Shown here: positions 34,747 through 42,385 of the stretch, piece after piece
Numbering within the stretch: the stretch's first letter is position 1
How the letters are laid out: every line of letters begins with the position of its first letter
Assembly: GCA_945890645.1 (NCBI GenBank)
Contig: CAMDCV010000011.1
Coordinates: 33,833-97,832 of the forward strand
Length of the DNA: 64,000 bases
Direction: 5' to 3'
Source of the DNA: Akkermansia muciniphila
GTDB taxonomy: Bacteria; Verrucomicrobiota; Verrucomicrobiia; Verrucomicrobiales; Akkermansiaceae
Translations under genes and position numbers: made by a program
The notes under the pieces: generated by a model
What the model was told of the DNA's origin: nothing
The model's input: only the letters and a program-made list of their open reading frames with translations
The model's database searches: none

Positions 34747-36060
34747 ATGGAATTTCAATGCCCGCACTGCCAGCTCAGCATGACTGCTGAAGACGAACAC
34801 TCAGGAAAAATCGTCGCCTGCCCCGGTTGCAACGGCAAATTTCAAATCCCCGTTCTGCCCCCTGCTGCTGCAAAATCGAGTGCCGCTGCTGATAAAAATT
34901 CTTCAGCCGCCCAAAGCGCACCGCAAGGTCAGCGCGGTGGATGGCAAGAGGAAGACCACGCCAATGTCAGCTTCATCGTCAGTCTCATCTATGGTGTCGT
35001 CATTAGCACGCTGTTTCTTGTGGCCATGATTCCATTTCAAGGCAAAGGCTTTTCCGACATCTTCCTCAAACGTGGCTGGGTCAACTACGCGGAGGTCTTC
35101 TTGTTCATCTGGGGCATCGTAATCCTGGTAATGAAATGGAAAAAAACGAAGCGCCAGCGCCGTGCGATGCTGCTCGATATCGTGCCAGCCAAGTTCGGTA
35201 GCGAAATCACCTCGGAAACGGTCGGCGGCTTCATCGACCACATCTACAAACTCCCTCATCGACTGCGCGATAGCTTGATGGTGAATCGCATCCGCAAGGG
35301 CATGGAGTTGTTTGAGAAACGCAACAACAACAGCGAAGTTTCCACATTCCTGAATGCACAGTCGGACATCGATGCCAATCGCATCTCTGGCTCCTACACC
35401 CTGCTCAAGGTTTTCCTGTGGGCCATCCCCATTCTCGGATTCATCGGTACCGTGCAGGGATTGTCCATTGCAGTTGGTAATCTTGACACAAGTTCAGCTG
35501 ATCCGGAAGTCATGAAAGAATCCATCAAGGGACTAACGGGCGGTCTCGGTGTAGCCTTTGACACCACCCTTCTAGGTCTCATTCTCTCCATGTTCTTGTC
35601 TTTCCCTCTTGCGATGATGCAGAAGGAAGAAGAAGAAATGCTCACAGAGATCGATGCCTTTTGCTCGGAAAAATTACTGCCGAAACTCAACGACTCGCAA
35701 AACGCCACCGACAATCTTCTCCTCTCGCAGGCTGAAAACATTCCCGCTTTCGCCGCCTCACTCTCACGCGCGCACGAAGTTTTTCTCGTGAAACTCCAAG
35801 ATGCCTCAACCCTCCTCCGCGATGCCGGTGAAACGCTCAAGACTCGGCTCGATGCCCACCAAACCAAAGTCGAAGGCACGTTCCAGCATGCTGTGGACAA
35901 GCTCACCTCCGAGACACGCGATGCTTTTGTGCAACCAACCACCCAGCTTAATGAATACTTCGCTTCGCTGTCCAAGGGCGTCGAATCGCTCAATGATACG
36001 CTGAAGCAGCTCGGAGGCGAAACGATCACCATCAAGAAAAAAGGCTTCTTCTCCCGTTAA
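34747..36060 (+). CDS. Zinc-ribbon MotA/TolQ/ExbB-type channel protein
   Basis: 437 residues. An N-terminal zinc ribbon (CPHC...CPGC, residues 5-30) is joined by an Ala-rich linker to membrane helices near residues 76-97, 116-136, 218-240 and 270-295. The last two contain the MotA/TolQ/ExbB signature, with IPILGFIGTVQGLSIAVGN and GLTGGLGVAFDTTLLGLILSM. A long alpha-helical tail (about 320-430) with a coiled-coil character follows. In the family, five subunits around a pair of ExbD/TolR-like partners use the ion gradient to drive mechanical work. Two partner genes follow, 21 bp and then 9 bp apart. Cytoplasmic cargo or target is unknown. Confidence 0.82.
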   Translation: MEFQCPHCQLSMTAEDEHSGKIVACPGCNGKFQIPVLPPAAAKSSAAADKNSSAAQSAPQGQRGGWQEEDHANVSFIVSLIYGVVISTLFLVAMIPFQGKGFSDIFLKRGWVNYAEVFLFIWGIVILVMKWKKTKRQRRAMLLDIVPAKFGSEITSETVGGFIDHIYKLPHRLRDSLMVNRIRKGMELFEKRNNNSEVSTFLNAQSDIDANRISGSYTLLKVFLWAIPILGFIGTVQGLSIAVGNLDTSSADPEVMKESIKGLTGGLGVAFDTTLLGLILSMFLSFPLAMMQKEEEEMLTEIDAFCSEKLLPKLNDSQNATDNLLLSQAENIPAFAASLSRAHEVFLVKLQDASTLLRDAGETLKTRLDAHQTKVEGTFQHAVDKLTSETRDAFVQPTTQLNEYFASLSKGVESLNDTLKQLGGETITIKKKGFFSR

Positions 36061-36080
36061 TTTACTTACAGCAAGCTATC

Positions 36081-36899
36081 ATGTCGCGTCGTAAATCCAG
36101 TGCTGCCGGAGCCGGGGTCTCGCTCTTCCCCTTCTTGAGTATTCTGGCGTGTTTGATTGGCGTCCTGACCATGATGATCAAAATCATCAGCGACATCAAA
36201 GCACAGGAAAACGTCGGACGTGATGAAAATGAAATGGCGCGCGCCAAGCAACACCAGCAACTTCAGGTCGAAATCAAATCACAAAACAAACAATTAGAAC
36301 TCGTAAAAGCCGAGTTGAAAGAGCGCAATGCCGCGTTGGTCGAGTTAAGTGAACTCGAAAACAAACGCATCATCCTGCGTAAGAAACTCGACGACGCGAA
36401 AGCAAAGCCCCAAGAATCCGACCAAGCACTACAAAAATTGTTAGAGCAACTCATCGATCAGATAGCGGCTCTTAAAAAAGAACGACCTACTCTCGAAAAA
36501 GAACTCGCTGATCTGAAAGCGGAACTAGCGAAACGTAAGATCAAACCCGATAGCAAACCACAGCCCGTGCGCATCAATCCTTCAGGCTCGGGCATTTCGG
36601 GTAGCACCGACGTGGTATTCATCGAATGCAATGCAACCGGCGTGGTGATTCTCGACAAAAGCGGTAATAAAACACTGATCTCCGATGCCACAATCGAAAC
36701 CGATGGCAAGCTTTCGGGTGCATTCAATCGCATGAAGTCATCTCGCGATCACTTGGTCTTATTTCTCATCCGTGCCGACGGCAACAGCACCTTCCGCAAA
36801 GCCGCAGTACTGGCAGAAAGTAAATTCGACCTGCGTGTCGGCAAGTTACCCATTCCCACCGCTGGGGAAATCGACCTCACTCTTTTCTTCAAAAAATAA
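36081..36899 (+). CDS. ExbD-like protein 1 of the MotA-type operon
   Basis: 272 residues. A basic N-terminus MSRRKSSAAGAG precedes one membrane helix (VSLFPFLSILACLIGVLTMMIKII, residues 14-37), whose FPFLSILACLIG pattern is seen in unusual ExbD-like proteins of Planctomycetes and Verrucomicrobia; the helix has no Asp. A periplasmic coiled coil (about 50-150) follows, then a globular end with VVFIECNATGVVILDKSGNKTLISD, resembling the ExbD/TolR periplasmic fold. It lies between the channel gene and a second ExbD-like gene. Likely the stator partner without the proton-carrying Asp. Confidence 0.7.
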   Translation: MSRRKSSAAGAGVSLFPFLSILACLIGVLTMMIKIISDIKAQENVGRDENEMARAKQHQQLQVEIKSQNKQLELVKAELKERNAALVELSELENKRIILRKKLDDAKAKPQESDQALQKLLEQLIDQIAALKKERPTLEKELADLKAELAKRKIKPDSKPQPVRINPSGSGISGSTDVVFIECNATGVVILDKSGNKTLISDATIETDGKLSGAFNRMKSSRDHLVLFLIRADGNSTFRKAAVLAESKFDLRVGKLPIPTAGEIDLTLFFKK

Positions 36900-36908
36900 T
36901 CTTCACCC

Positions 36909-38009
36909 ATGGCGCGAAAAAAATCCAACGACGAACAAGGCGTGAGCATGGACTCCCTGATGGATGCCCTCACGAATGTCGTTGCCGTATTGATCGTGAT
37001 CCTTATCTTGCTGCAAGTTGATGTTGGTCAGACTGTGGAGCGCATGCTCAACGATCTTAAGCCCGCTACACCCGAACAGATCGAACTCGCAAAACAACAG
37101 AAACAACAGCTCATCGAACAAATCAGCAAACAAAAGGAACTTCTCAAAGCACCCGAGCCAACCCCACAACAGCTCGGCAAGATCGAGGCGGACTTGTCGC
37201 TGCTCGAAGAATCGTTAGAAAAAAATAACACGAGTTTGTTAGAACTAGCTACTCTGAAAAAACAAGTCGAAGCGCAAAAATTGGTTGAAACGCAAGAGCA
37301 AAAAAAGACCGAAGTCATCCTCACAGAAATCGCCCGCTTCAAGGCACTGCTCGATCAAACCCCGATCCCTAAACCACCTCAAGCCACAGTTGTCAAAATC
37401 CCCAACAGCCGCGACATTCCTGAATCGGCGCAAATCTATTACTGCTTCATCCATGGCGACCAAGCGCATCTTGTCGATCCAATTGAAGCCAAGAAAATGG
37501 TCATGGCGGAATTCAAAAGCAACGAACGCACCTTGCTGCGTGAAATTAAAAAAATTCCCAAAAAACCTGACATCAGAATTTACGACCAAGAAAAAACGGT
37601 GCGACTTTACGCTGAACGAAATTTAAAAGTCCGCAATCAATCCATCACTGTCCCTTACAACAAACCTTGGCAAGTGTTGCAGATGCGCATCACCTTTGAC
37701 CCCAAAAAAGGCGATGCCAGCCTTGCCGATATGGAAATGCCGAAAGGCCGCTTCCACAATGTCTGCAGCTACGTTCGTGGTGTTCCCCGCAGCGTACTGA
37801 TTTTCAAGGTTCACCCCAGCGGCTTCGCCACTTATCTTAAAGCACGGGAAATCGCCGATAGTATGAACATCCCATGCGGATGGGAAATCGATAGCAATTC
37901 CTTCTATCAGGAACGCCTCGATTTCACCGTCAATAATATCGAACAACCGCCACCGCCCAAGCCTGGAGCTACACCGTCCAAACCTGGGCCAAAGAGGAAG
38001 CTGGATTAA
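36909..38009 (+). CDS. ExbD-like protein 2 of the MotA-type operon
   Basis: 366 residues. After a short charged N-terminus, DSLMDALTNVVAVLIVILILLQVDV (about 14-40) is a membrane helix with Asp residues at its N-terminal end, where ExbD/TolR proteins carry their essential Asp. A long Gln/Lys/Glu-rich coiled coil (about 50-150) and a C-terminal globular part follow, ending in a Pro-rich tail with PPPPKPGATPSKPG. It pairs with the preceding protein. The end of its gene overlaps the convergent PEP-CTERM gene by 4 bp. Confidence 0.7.
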   Translation: MARKKSNDEQGVSMDSLMDALTNVVAVLIVILILLQVDVGQTVERMLNDLKPATPEQIELAKQQKQQLIEQISKQKELLKAPEPTPQQLGKIEADLSLLEESLEKNNTSLLELATLKKQVEAQKLVETQEQKKTEVILTEIARFKALLDQTPIPKPPQATVVKIPNSRDIPESAQIYYCFIHGDQAHLVDPIEAKKMVMAEFKSNERTLLREIKKIPKKPDIRIYDQEKTVRLYAERNLKVRNQSITVPYNKPWQVLQMRITFDPKKGDASLADMEMPKGRFHNVCSYVRGVPRSVLIFKVHPSGFATYLKAREIADSMNIPCGWEIDSNSFYQERLDFTVNNIEQPPPPKPGATPSKPGPKRKLD

Positions 38010-38749
38010 TGACGCTTGCGACGAATGCATAGAGCGAGTGCAGCCAATCCACTCAACAAAGCAGTCGATGGCTCGGGAATCACTGTCAATGTAGTGCTCA
38101 AATTCCGGTTGTTTGCATCCGATTGACTGGAATAATCGGTACCACCAATAAACACTGAGTAATCACCGGCAGGCAAATAAAAGGTGCCTGTCACAAAGTT
38201 ATCATAACTACCATCGCCATTGATCCCTAATGCGCTACCATAATTCGCCGCAGTTCCATCGGCAACATGGCCCGCATTATACAAGGTAATCAAATCCGTG
38301 GTATTACCAATTGTAAAATCTACCAGTGAGCGGAACGCACCCTCTTTGGCAGGTCCTGGCAAATCATTGAGATACGAGATTGATGCGGCAGCAGTATCAT
38401 GAGCTAATTCGGCAGGAGCGACAAACGACAAGCCGGAATAGATCGAAAACCCTGGATTAAGCACATTGACCAGGGGATTCGCGTTGGCCAATCCTTGCAC
38501 GCTCAAGTTCACATAACCTGCATTACTGAGAGTGAATCGAAAGGCGCGCAGACGATGGCTGTCGCCAAAATCACTGTCTGTAGCATCCGCCCAACCATAG
38601 TTGCCCGCCACTGTTGAAGTCAATGTCTGCGAGCTCGTGCCTAAACTCGGATCGAATGTGCCGAAGTTCCGATTCGTATAGGAAATGTGTGCGGATGCAC
38701 TGCTCAACAGCAGTGGGAAAAGGACAACGGACGAGATAGTGTGTTTCAT
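38006..38749 (-). CDS. PEP-CTERM surface protein
   Basis: 247 residues from the ATG at 38749; the frame extends upstream but without a signal. A signal peptide (MKHTISSVVLFPLLLSSASA) is followed by a beta-rich body with GNYGWADATDSDFGDSHRLRAFRF and YNAGHVADGTAANYGSALG. It ends in PEPSTALLSGLAALALCIRRKRH, the PEP-CTERM sorting signal (Pro-Glu-Pro, helix, basic tail), which exosortase removes during export. It is the last gene of a three-gene minus-strand set. Function unknown. Confidence 0.82.
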   Translation of the reverse strand: MKHTISSVVLFPLLLSSASAHISYTNRNFGTFDPSLGTSSQTLTSTVAGNYGWADATDSDFGDSHRLRAFRFTLSNAGYVNLSVQGLANANPLVNVLNPGFSIYSGLSFVAPAELAHDTAAASISYLNDLPGPAKEGAFRSLVDFTIGNTTDLITLYNAGHVADGTAANYGSALGINGDGSYDNFVTGTFYLPAGDYSVFIGGTDYSSQSDANNRNLSTTLTVIPEPSTALLSGLAALALCIRRKRH

Positions 38750-38805
38750 TTTATTCTTTTGTTTCGTTGATTCAGTTGCGTTGTTAGTGTTTGTCAGGGA
38801 AGTAT

Positions 38806-39723
38806 TCAGGGTTGTCTCCAGTTGTATCGGAGGCGGTAAAATGCCTTGTTTGGTGGTGGGAACAGATCGGTAAAGGACACCGTTTCCGCAGTGGTTCCCA
38901 TAACACTGCCGATGATTTGCCAATCATCCGGTCGCATGGTCGAAGATCGCAGCACTTGAAAAGTGATGCCACTTTGTGAAATCGCATCGAACGTACCCAT
39001 CGAGCTAGGCCAAGTAAGCTTCACTGCGGCACTTGGCAAAAGAGCTATTTTCGGTGTGAACTCTGGACCAGCAACGAAGGTGTATACATATACTTGGCTG
39101 GGCGGGTGAATCGCATTGCCACCGGTGCCAGAGCTGCTCAAATCATACAAGGTGAAGCTAATCTTATAGGTGCCTGGAAGATCAGCCGTCCAACAACGAC
39201 CATGAATGTGTCCTTGCGGGTCTTCCGATGGATCATCGTAGCCTTCGCTCAATACGAATTTGTAGCCATTGGTCGGCTGGTTCACAGGAAATGATTTCGT
39301 TGGCGTAACATGTGAGAGGGCACGATTTTCATCCCAAAATCCGAACGTTGCTCCCGCAGGACCTTTGACACTCGTGATTTCCATCCAAATGTAGGATCCG
39401 GTTTTGGCATGCAAGGGCGTCGGTGCTTCAATTTGTCCATCAGACAACGCCGTGAATGTAAAATAGTCATTCGGAAACAAGGTGCGCGGAAAATCATCAA
39501 GCGTGTAATAACCACCGCATCGTTGGCCGACTGGGCGCGGCAGCATGCGGAATACTTGGTTTGTACCGTTTTTTTCCACGAATTGCAGTGGTTCTCCTTG
39601 GTCAGCTTGGCCGTTCTGATTCAGATCGATGATCCCCGCCGCAAAATGCTCGTGTGCGGTCATCGGCTTGAGCAGAGTCAATGACAAGGAGACGTACGTA
39701 ATGAGATGAAAAAATTGTTTCAT
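38806..39723 (-). CDS. Secreted His-containing protein, choice-of-anchor M-like
   Basis: 305 residues. A signal peptide (about 24 residues, ending near MTAHEH) is followed by a beta-sandwich-like protein. The segment SEDPQGHIHGRCWTADLPGTYKISFTLYD resembles the repeat of surface-anchored and choice-of-anchor M proteins (GHxHxxW.F..PG.Y). An end region with VLRSSTMRPDDWQIIGSVMGTTAETVSFTD...FYRLRY looks like a common C-terminal module of secreted verrucomicrobial proteins. It is located between a prepilin gene and a PEP-CTERM gene. A metal-binding role via His residues is possible but not shown. Confidence 0.55.
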   Translation of the reverse strand: MKQFFHLITYVSLSLTLLKPMTAHEHFAAGIIDLNQNGQADQGEPLQFVEKNGTNQVFRMLPRPVGQRCGGYYTLDDFPRTLFPNDYFTFTALSDGQIEAPTPLHAKTGSYIWMEITSVKGPAGATFGFWDENRALSHVTPTKSFPVNQPTNGYKFVLSEGYDDPSEDPQGHIHGRCWTADLPGTYKISFTLYDLSSSGTGGNAIHPPSQVYVYTFVAGPEFTPKIALLPSAAVKLTWPSSMGTFDAISQSGITFQVLRSSTMRPDDWQIIGSVMGTTAETVSFTDLFPPPNKAFYRLRYNWRQP

Positions 39724-39728
39724 GAATT

Positions 39729-40409
39729 TTATTGAGAGTTCAGTGTCGTGCGCGGCAGAGGATCGACAAAAGATCGTTGCGGGTTTTGTAAACGCTTTTC
39801 AATTTCTTCCTTGTTCAAGCACTCCACATGGCCATCCACAAAAAGAAAATTTGCACTGCCCGAATGTCGATCATGGGCGACCTGCGTCGCAAACACTTCA
39901 ATGGGTATCGCCAATCCATTGTATTCACTGAAATGAAAATGATCCGATGATGTATATTGATCGTGGGCTTCCGCAAAAAGAAAGGTTTGCTCCGGTGCGA
40001 CAACGCGGTGGAAATAAGAATAATTCAACTCAGGAGCACCAGCCGGATTCTGGGTCAGGAAATCGTTGATCAAGTAACTATAGGGACGATTTTTATCACC
40101 GTCCATTGGGCAGCGGAAGTCGATCGAGGGCACGTATTCCTTCAACGTCACCGACCACGATTTCCCGCCAAGCCGACGTTGATGCGTGGTGGAAGGAATT
40201 TTGTTATTGTTATCCGTACCAAAGAGCATAGACGCCACACCAATGTTGCGCAGATTGTTTGAGCATTTGACTTCGTAGCTTCTATCCCGCAGTTTGCGGT
40301 TCAATGGAATCACCAGAGCGACGAGTGAGACAATAATCGCGATTACCACCAATATTTCGGCGAGAGTAAAACCTGAAGCAGTAGCGCGTGCTTTCGAAAA
40401 GTGAGACAT
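39729..40409 (-). CDS. Prepilin-type protein with H-X9-DG motif
   Basis: 226 residues. A prepilin leader with SG|FTLAEILVVIAIIVSLVALVIPL at about residues 12-35 is followed by CSNNLRNIGVASMLFGTDNNNKIP. Near the end HSGSANFLFVDGHVE fits the H-X9-DG motif of the DUF1559-like family that is abundant in Planctomycetes and Verrucomicrobia. Likely an exported pilin-like or surface protein. It starts the three-gene minus-strand set and is followed 5 bp later by the secreted protein. Confidence 0.83.
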   Translation of the reverse strand: MSHFSKARATASGFTLAEILVVIAIIVSLVALVIPLNRKLRDRSYEVKCSNNLRNIGVASMLFGTDNNNKIPSTTHQRRLGGKSWSVTLKEYVPSIDFRCPMDGDKNRPYSYLINDFLTQNPAGAPELNYSYFHRVVAPEQTFLFAEAHDQYTSSDHFHFSEYNGLAIPIEVFATQVAHDRHSGSANFLFVDGHVECLNKEEIEKRLQNPQRSFVDPLPRTTLNSQ

Positions 40410-40532
40410 TCTTTAGTAGGGAAACTGCGCGCATTGTATTCCATTTGACGCTTCCGACAATGTGGCAAATTGCCGCAGTCAGTATCAGGGCTTTGGCTTG
40501 CACGCAGAACACGATTCCTCTATCAAACCCAA

Positions 40533-41786
40533 GTGAATCACCCGTCCCTACCCCATCGGCTCTCTGTCAGCGTGCGATGGATTTTGCGCATGCGATGGCT
40601 CGCAGTATTGGGTCAGCTGCTCGCGGCTCTGATTGCATGGTGGTATTATGAAGTTTCGATGCCCTGGCTGCCGGTCTCACTTGTGATTGGCACAACGATC
40701 ATATCGAATTTCATTTTCCCCCGTTATCCTCGGGCTGTGTTGCGTGGCTCTAGTTTATGGTTGGATGTCATCCTTCTCACCATTTTAATTTATCACACGG
40801 GCGGTCCTCACAATCCGTTCACCTCTTTTTATTTGCTTCACATCGCTCTTGCCGCGATGACCCTCAGCGCCCGCAATCTCTGGTGTCTTGTGATTGCTTG
40901 CATCAGCGCCTATGTGTTGCTCTTTTTTCATCATCAGCCTGTCATCCTTGATGGCATGGAGATCGAAAGCGGCTGTGCGAGCTATTCGTGGCACTTGCAG
41001 GGCATGCTCATCGCTTTCATTGTCACGGCCGCATTCATTGCCGCCTTTGTCTCGCGCATGCATCGAATTTTGTTAGAACAGGATGCCGCCCTCGAAAGCG
41101 CACGAATTCAGGCGGAAAAAAATGCTCACTTCGCCGCTCTCGCCACTCTGTCAGCGGGGGTCGCGCATGAATTGGGATCACCTCTGGCGACGATCTCACT
41201 CGCAAGCTCGGAACTCCTGCGCAGCGCAGCCCCCGATGCCTACGAAGATGCGCAATTGATCCACGAGCAAGCCCAACGCTGTCGCAGCATACTCGACCAA
41301 CTCAACGAACGCAACACACTCGGCATCGGCGACCCTTGCACTCCCATCTCCGCCGCACAGCTGTGGAACTCTGTTCAATCACACTTGCCCTCTCTTCTGT
41401 TAGATCGCGTGCGTTTCATTACTAGCTTGCACGACCAAACATGCGAGTTACCCTTGGAGTCGGTCGTGCAATCGATTGCCATACTCCTCAACAACGCACA
41501 TCAAGCAGACCCAAGTGATGCCCCCATCGAACTTCACTTGCGTTGCGATGCCGCTTCCTGCCTGATTGAAGTCATCGATCAAGGCCCCGCCCCTGCGCCT
41601 GATGCGCTCGCTCGCGCCAGTGATCCATTTTTCACCACTAAGGCACCTGGCTCCGGCATGGGACTCGGTCTATTTCTCGTCAAGTGCTTGGCCTTACGCC
41701 TCCGTGGCAGCTTCACACTTGTGCGATCAGAAAACAACCGCACGCACGCTCGGTTGGAAATTTTCTCTCCCCATCACCACTCATGA
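40533..41786 (+). CDS. regB: RegB/PrrB-type redox sensor histidine kinase
   Basis: About 417 residues from the GTG at 40533; a TTG at 40470 would add 21. Several N-terminal membrane helices include a GGPHNPF motif (about residue 90), the heme/quinone-associated signature of RegB. The kinase core has GVAHELGSPLATISLASSEL (phospho-His near 211), an N-box with LLNNAHQA, and SDPFFTTKAPGSGMGLGLFLVK as ATP lid. In Rhodobacter RegB senses redox state via quinone and a Cys and phosphorylates RegA, controlling respiration and energy metabolism. Its gene overlaps the response regulator in ATGA form. The symbol is by resemblance. Confidence 0.78.
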   Translation: MNHPSLPHRLSVSVRWILRMRWLAVLGQLLAALIAWWYYEVSMPWLPVSLVIGTTIISNFIFPRYPRAVLRGSSLWLDVILLTILIYHTGGPHNPFTSFYLLHIALAAMTLSARNLWCLVIACISAYVLLFFHHQPVILDGMEIESGCASYSWHLQGMLIAFIVTAAFIAAFVSRMHRILLEQDAALESARIQAEKNAHFAALATLSAGVAHELGSPLATISLASSELLRSAAPDAYEDAQLIHEQAQRCRSILDQLNERNTLGIGDPCTPISAAQLWNSVQSHLPSLLLDRVRFITSLHDQTCELPLESVVQSIAILLNNAHQADPSDAPIELHLRCDAASCLIEVIDQGPAPAPDALARASDPFFTTKAPGSGMGLGLFLVKCLALRLRGSFTLVRSENNRTHARLEIFSPHHHS

Positions 41787-42307
41787 ATATTTTGTTAGCC
41801 GATGACGATTCCGCATACCGCCAGCGATTGGCGCGGGCACTCACTGCCCGCGGTCATTGTGTGACACAAGCGGTAGATGGTGCAGAAGCCCTAGAAATGC
41901 TGGGTGATCATGAAATAGAGGCCGCTATTCTCGATCTGAAGATGCCCCAGCAAAACGGTCTCGAAGTACTCCGCTCCATCCTCATCTTCCGTCCCGGCTT
42001 ACGCGTGCTCATTCACACAGGCTATGGCAGCATCGCATCCGCGATGGAGGCAGTGCGACTCGGTGCCTGCGATTATTGCATCAAACCCACCGATATCGAA
42101 AAATTGTTAGACTCACTCGCGACAAAAACCACATCCCCTGCGCCAGAAATTGAACTCCCCACCCCCAGCTTGGAACGCGTGGAATGGGAGCACATCCATC
42201 GTGTCATCGCCGATTGCCACGGCAACATCAGTGAAGCCGCACGCGTGCTCGGCCTCCACCGTCGCTCGCTGCAACGCAAGCTGCAGAAATATCCTCCGCA
42301 GCGGTAA
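41783..42307 (+). CDS. regA: RegA/PrrA-type response regulator
   Basis: 174 residues from the ATG at 41783. A receiver domain has LLADDDSAYRQRLARAL, the phospho-acceptor Asp near residue 51 in AILDLKMPQQNGLEVL, HTGYGSIASAMEAVRLGACDYCIKP with Thr and Lys. A short linker leads to a Fis-type helix-turn-helix, VEWEHIHRVIADCHGNISEAARVLGLHRRSLQRKLQKYPP, as in the RegA/ActR group. It should bind DNA when phosphorylated by the partner kinase. Its start overlaps the kinase stop. Confidence 0.83.
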   Translation: MNILLADDDSAYRQRLARALTARGHCVTQAVDGAEALEMLGDHEIEAAILDLKMPQQNGLEVLRSILIFRPGLRVLIHTGYGSIASAMEAVRLGACDYCIKPTDIEKLLDSLATKTTSPAPEIELPTPSLERVEWEHIHRVIADCHGNISEAARVLGLHRRSLQRKLQKYPPQR

Positions 42308-42385
42308 GTTCGGTCTTGCCGAAAAACAACCGAAAATCCCTCTCGCCAACGAAAGAGTTCTCTGTTTCATTGCGTTTCATCCATT

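Noticed and set aside
34747..38009. Zorya-type anti-phage system
   Set aside because: The channel protein has a ZorA-like long tail, but no ZorB-type OmpA domain and no ZorC/ZorD or ZorE-type genes follow.
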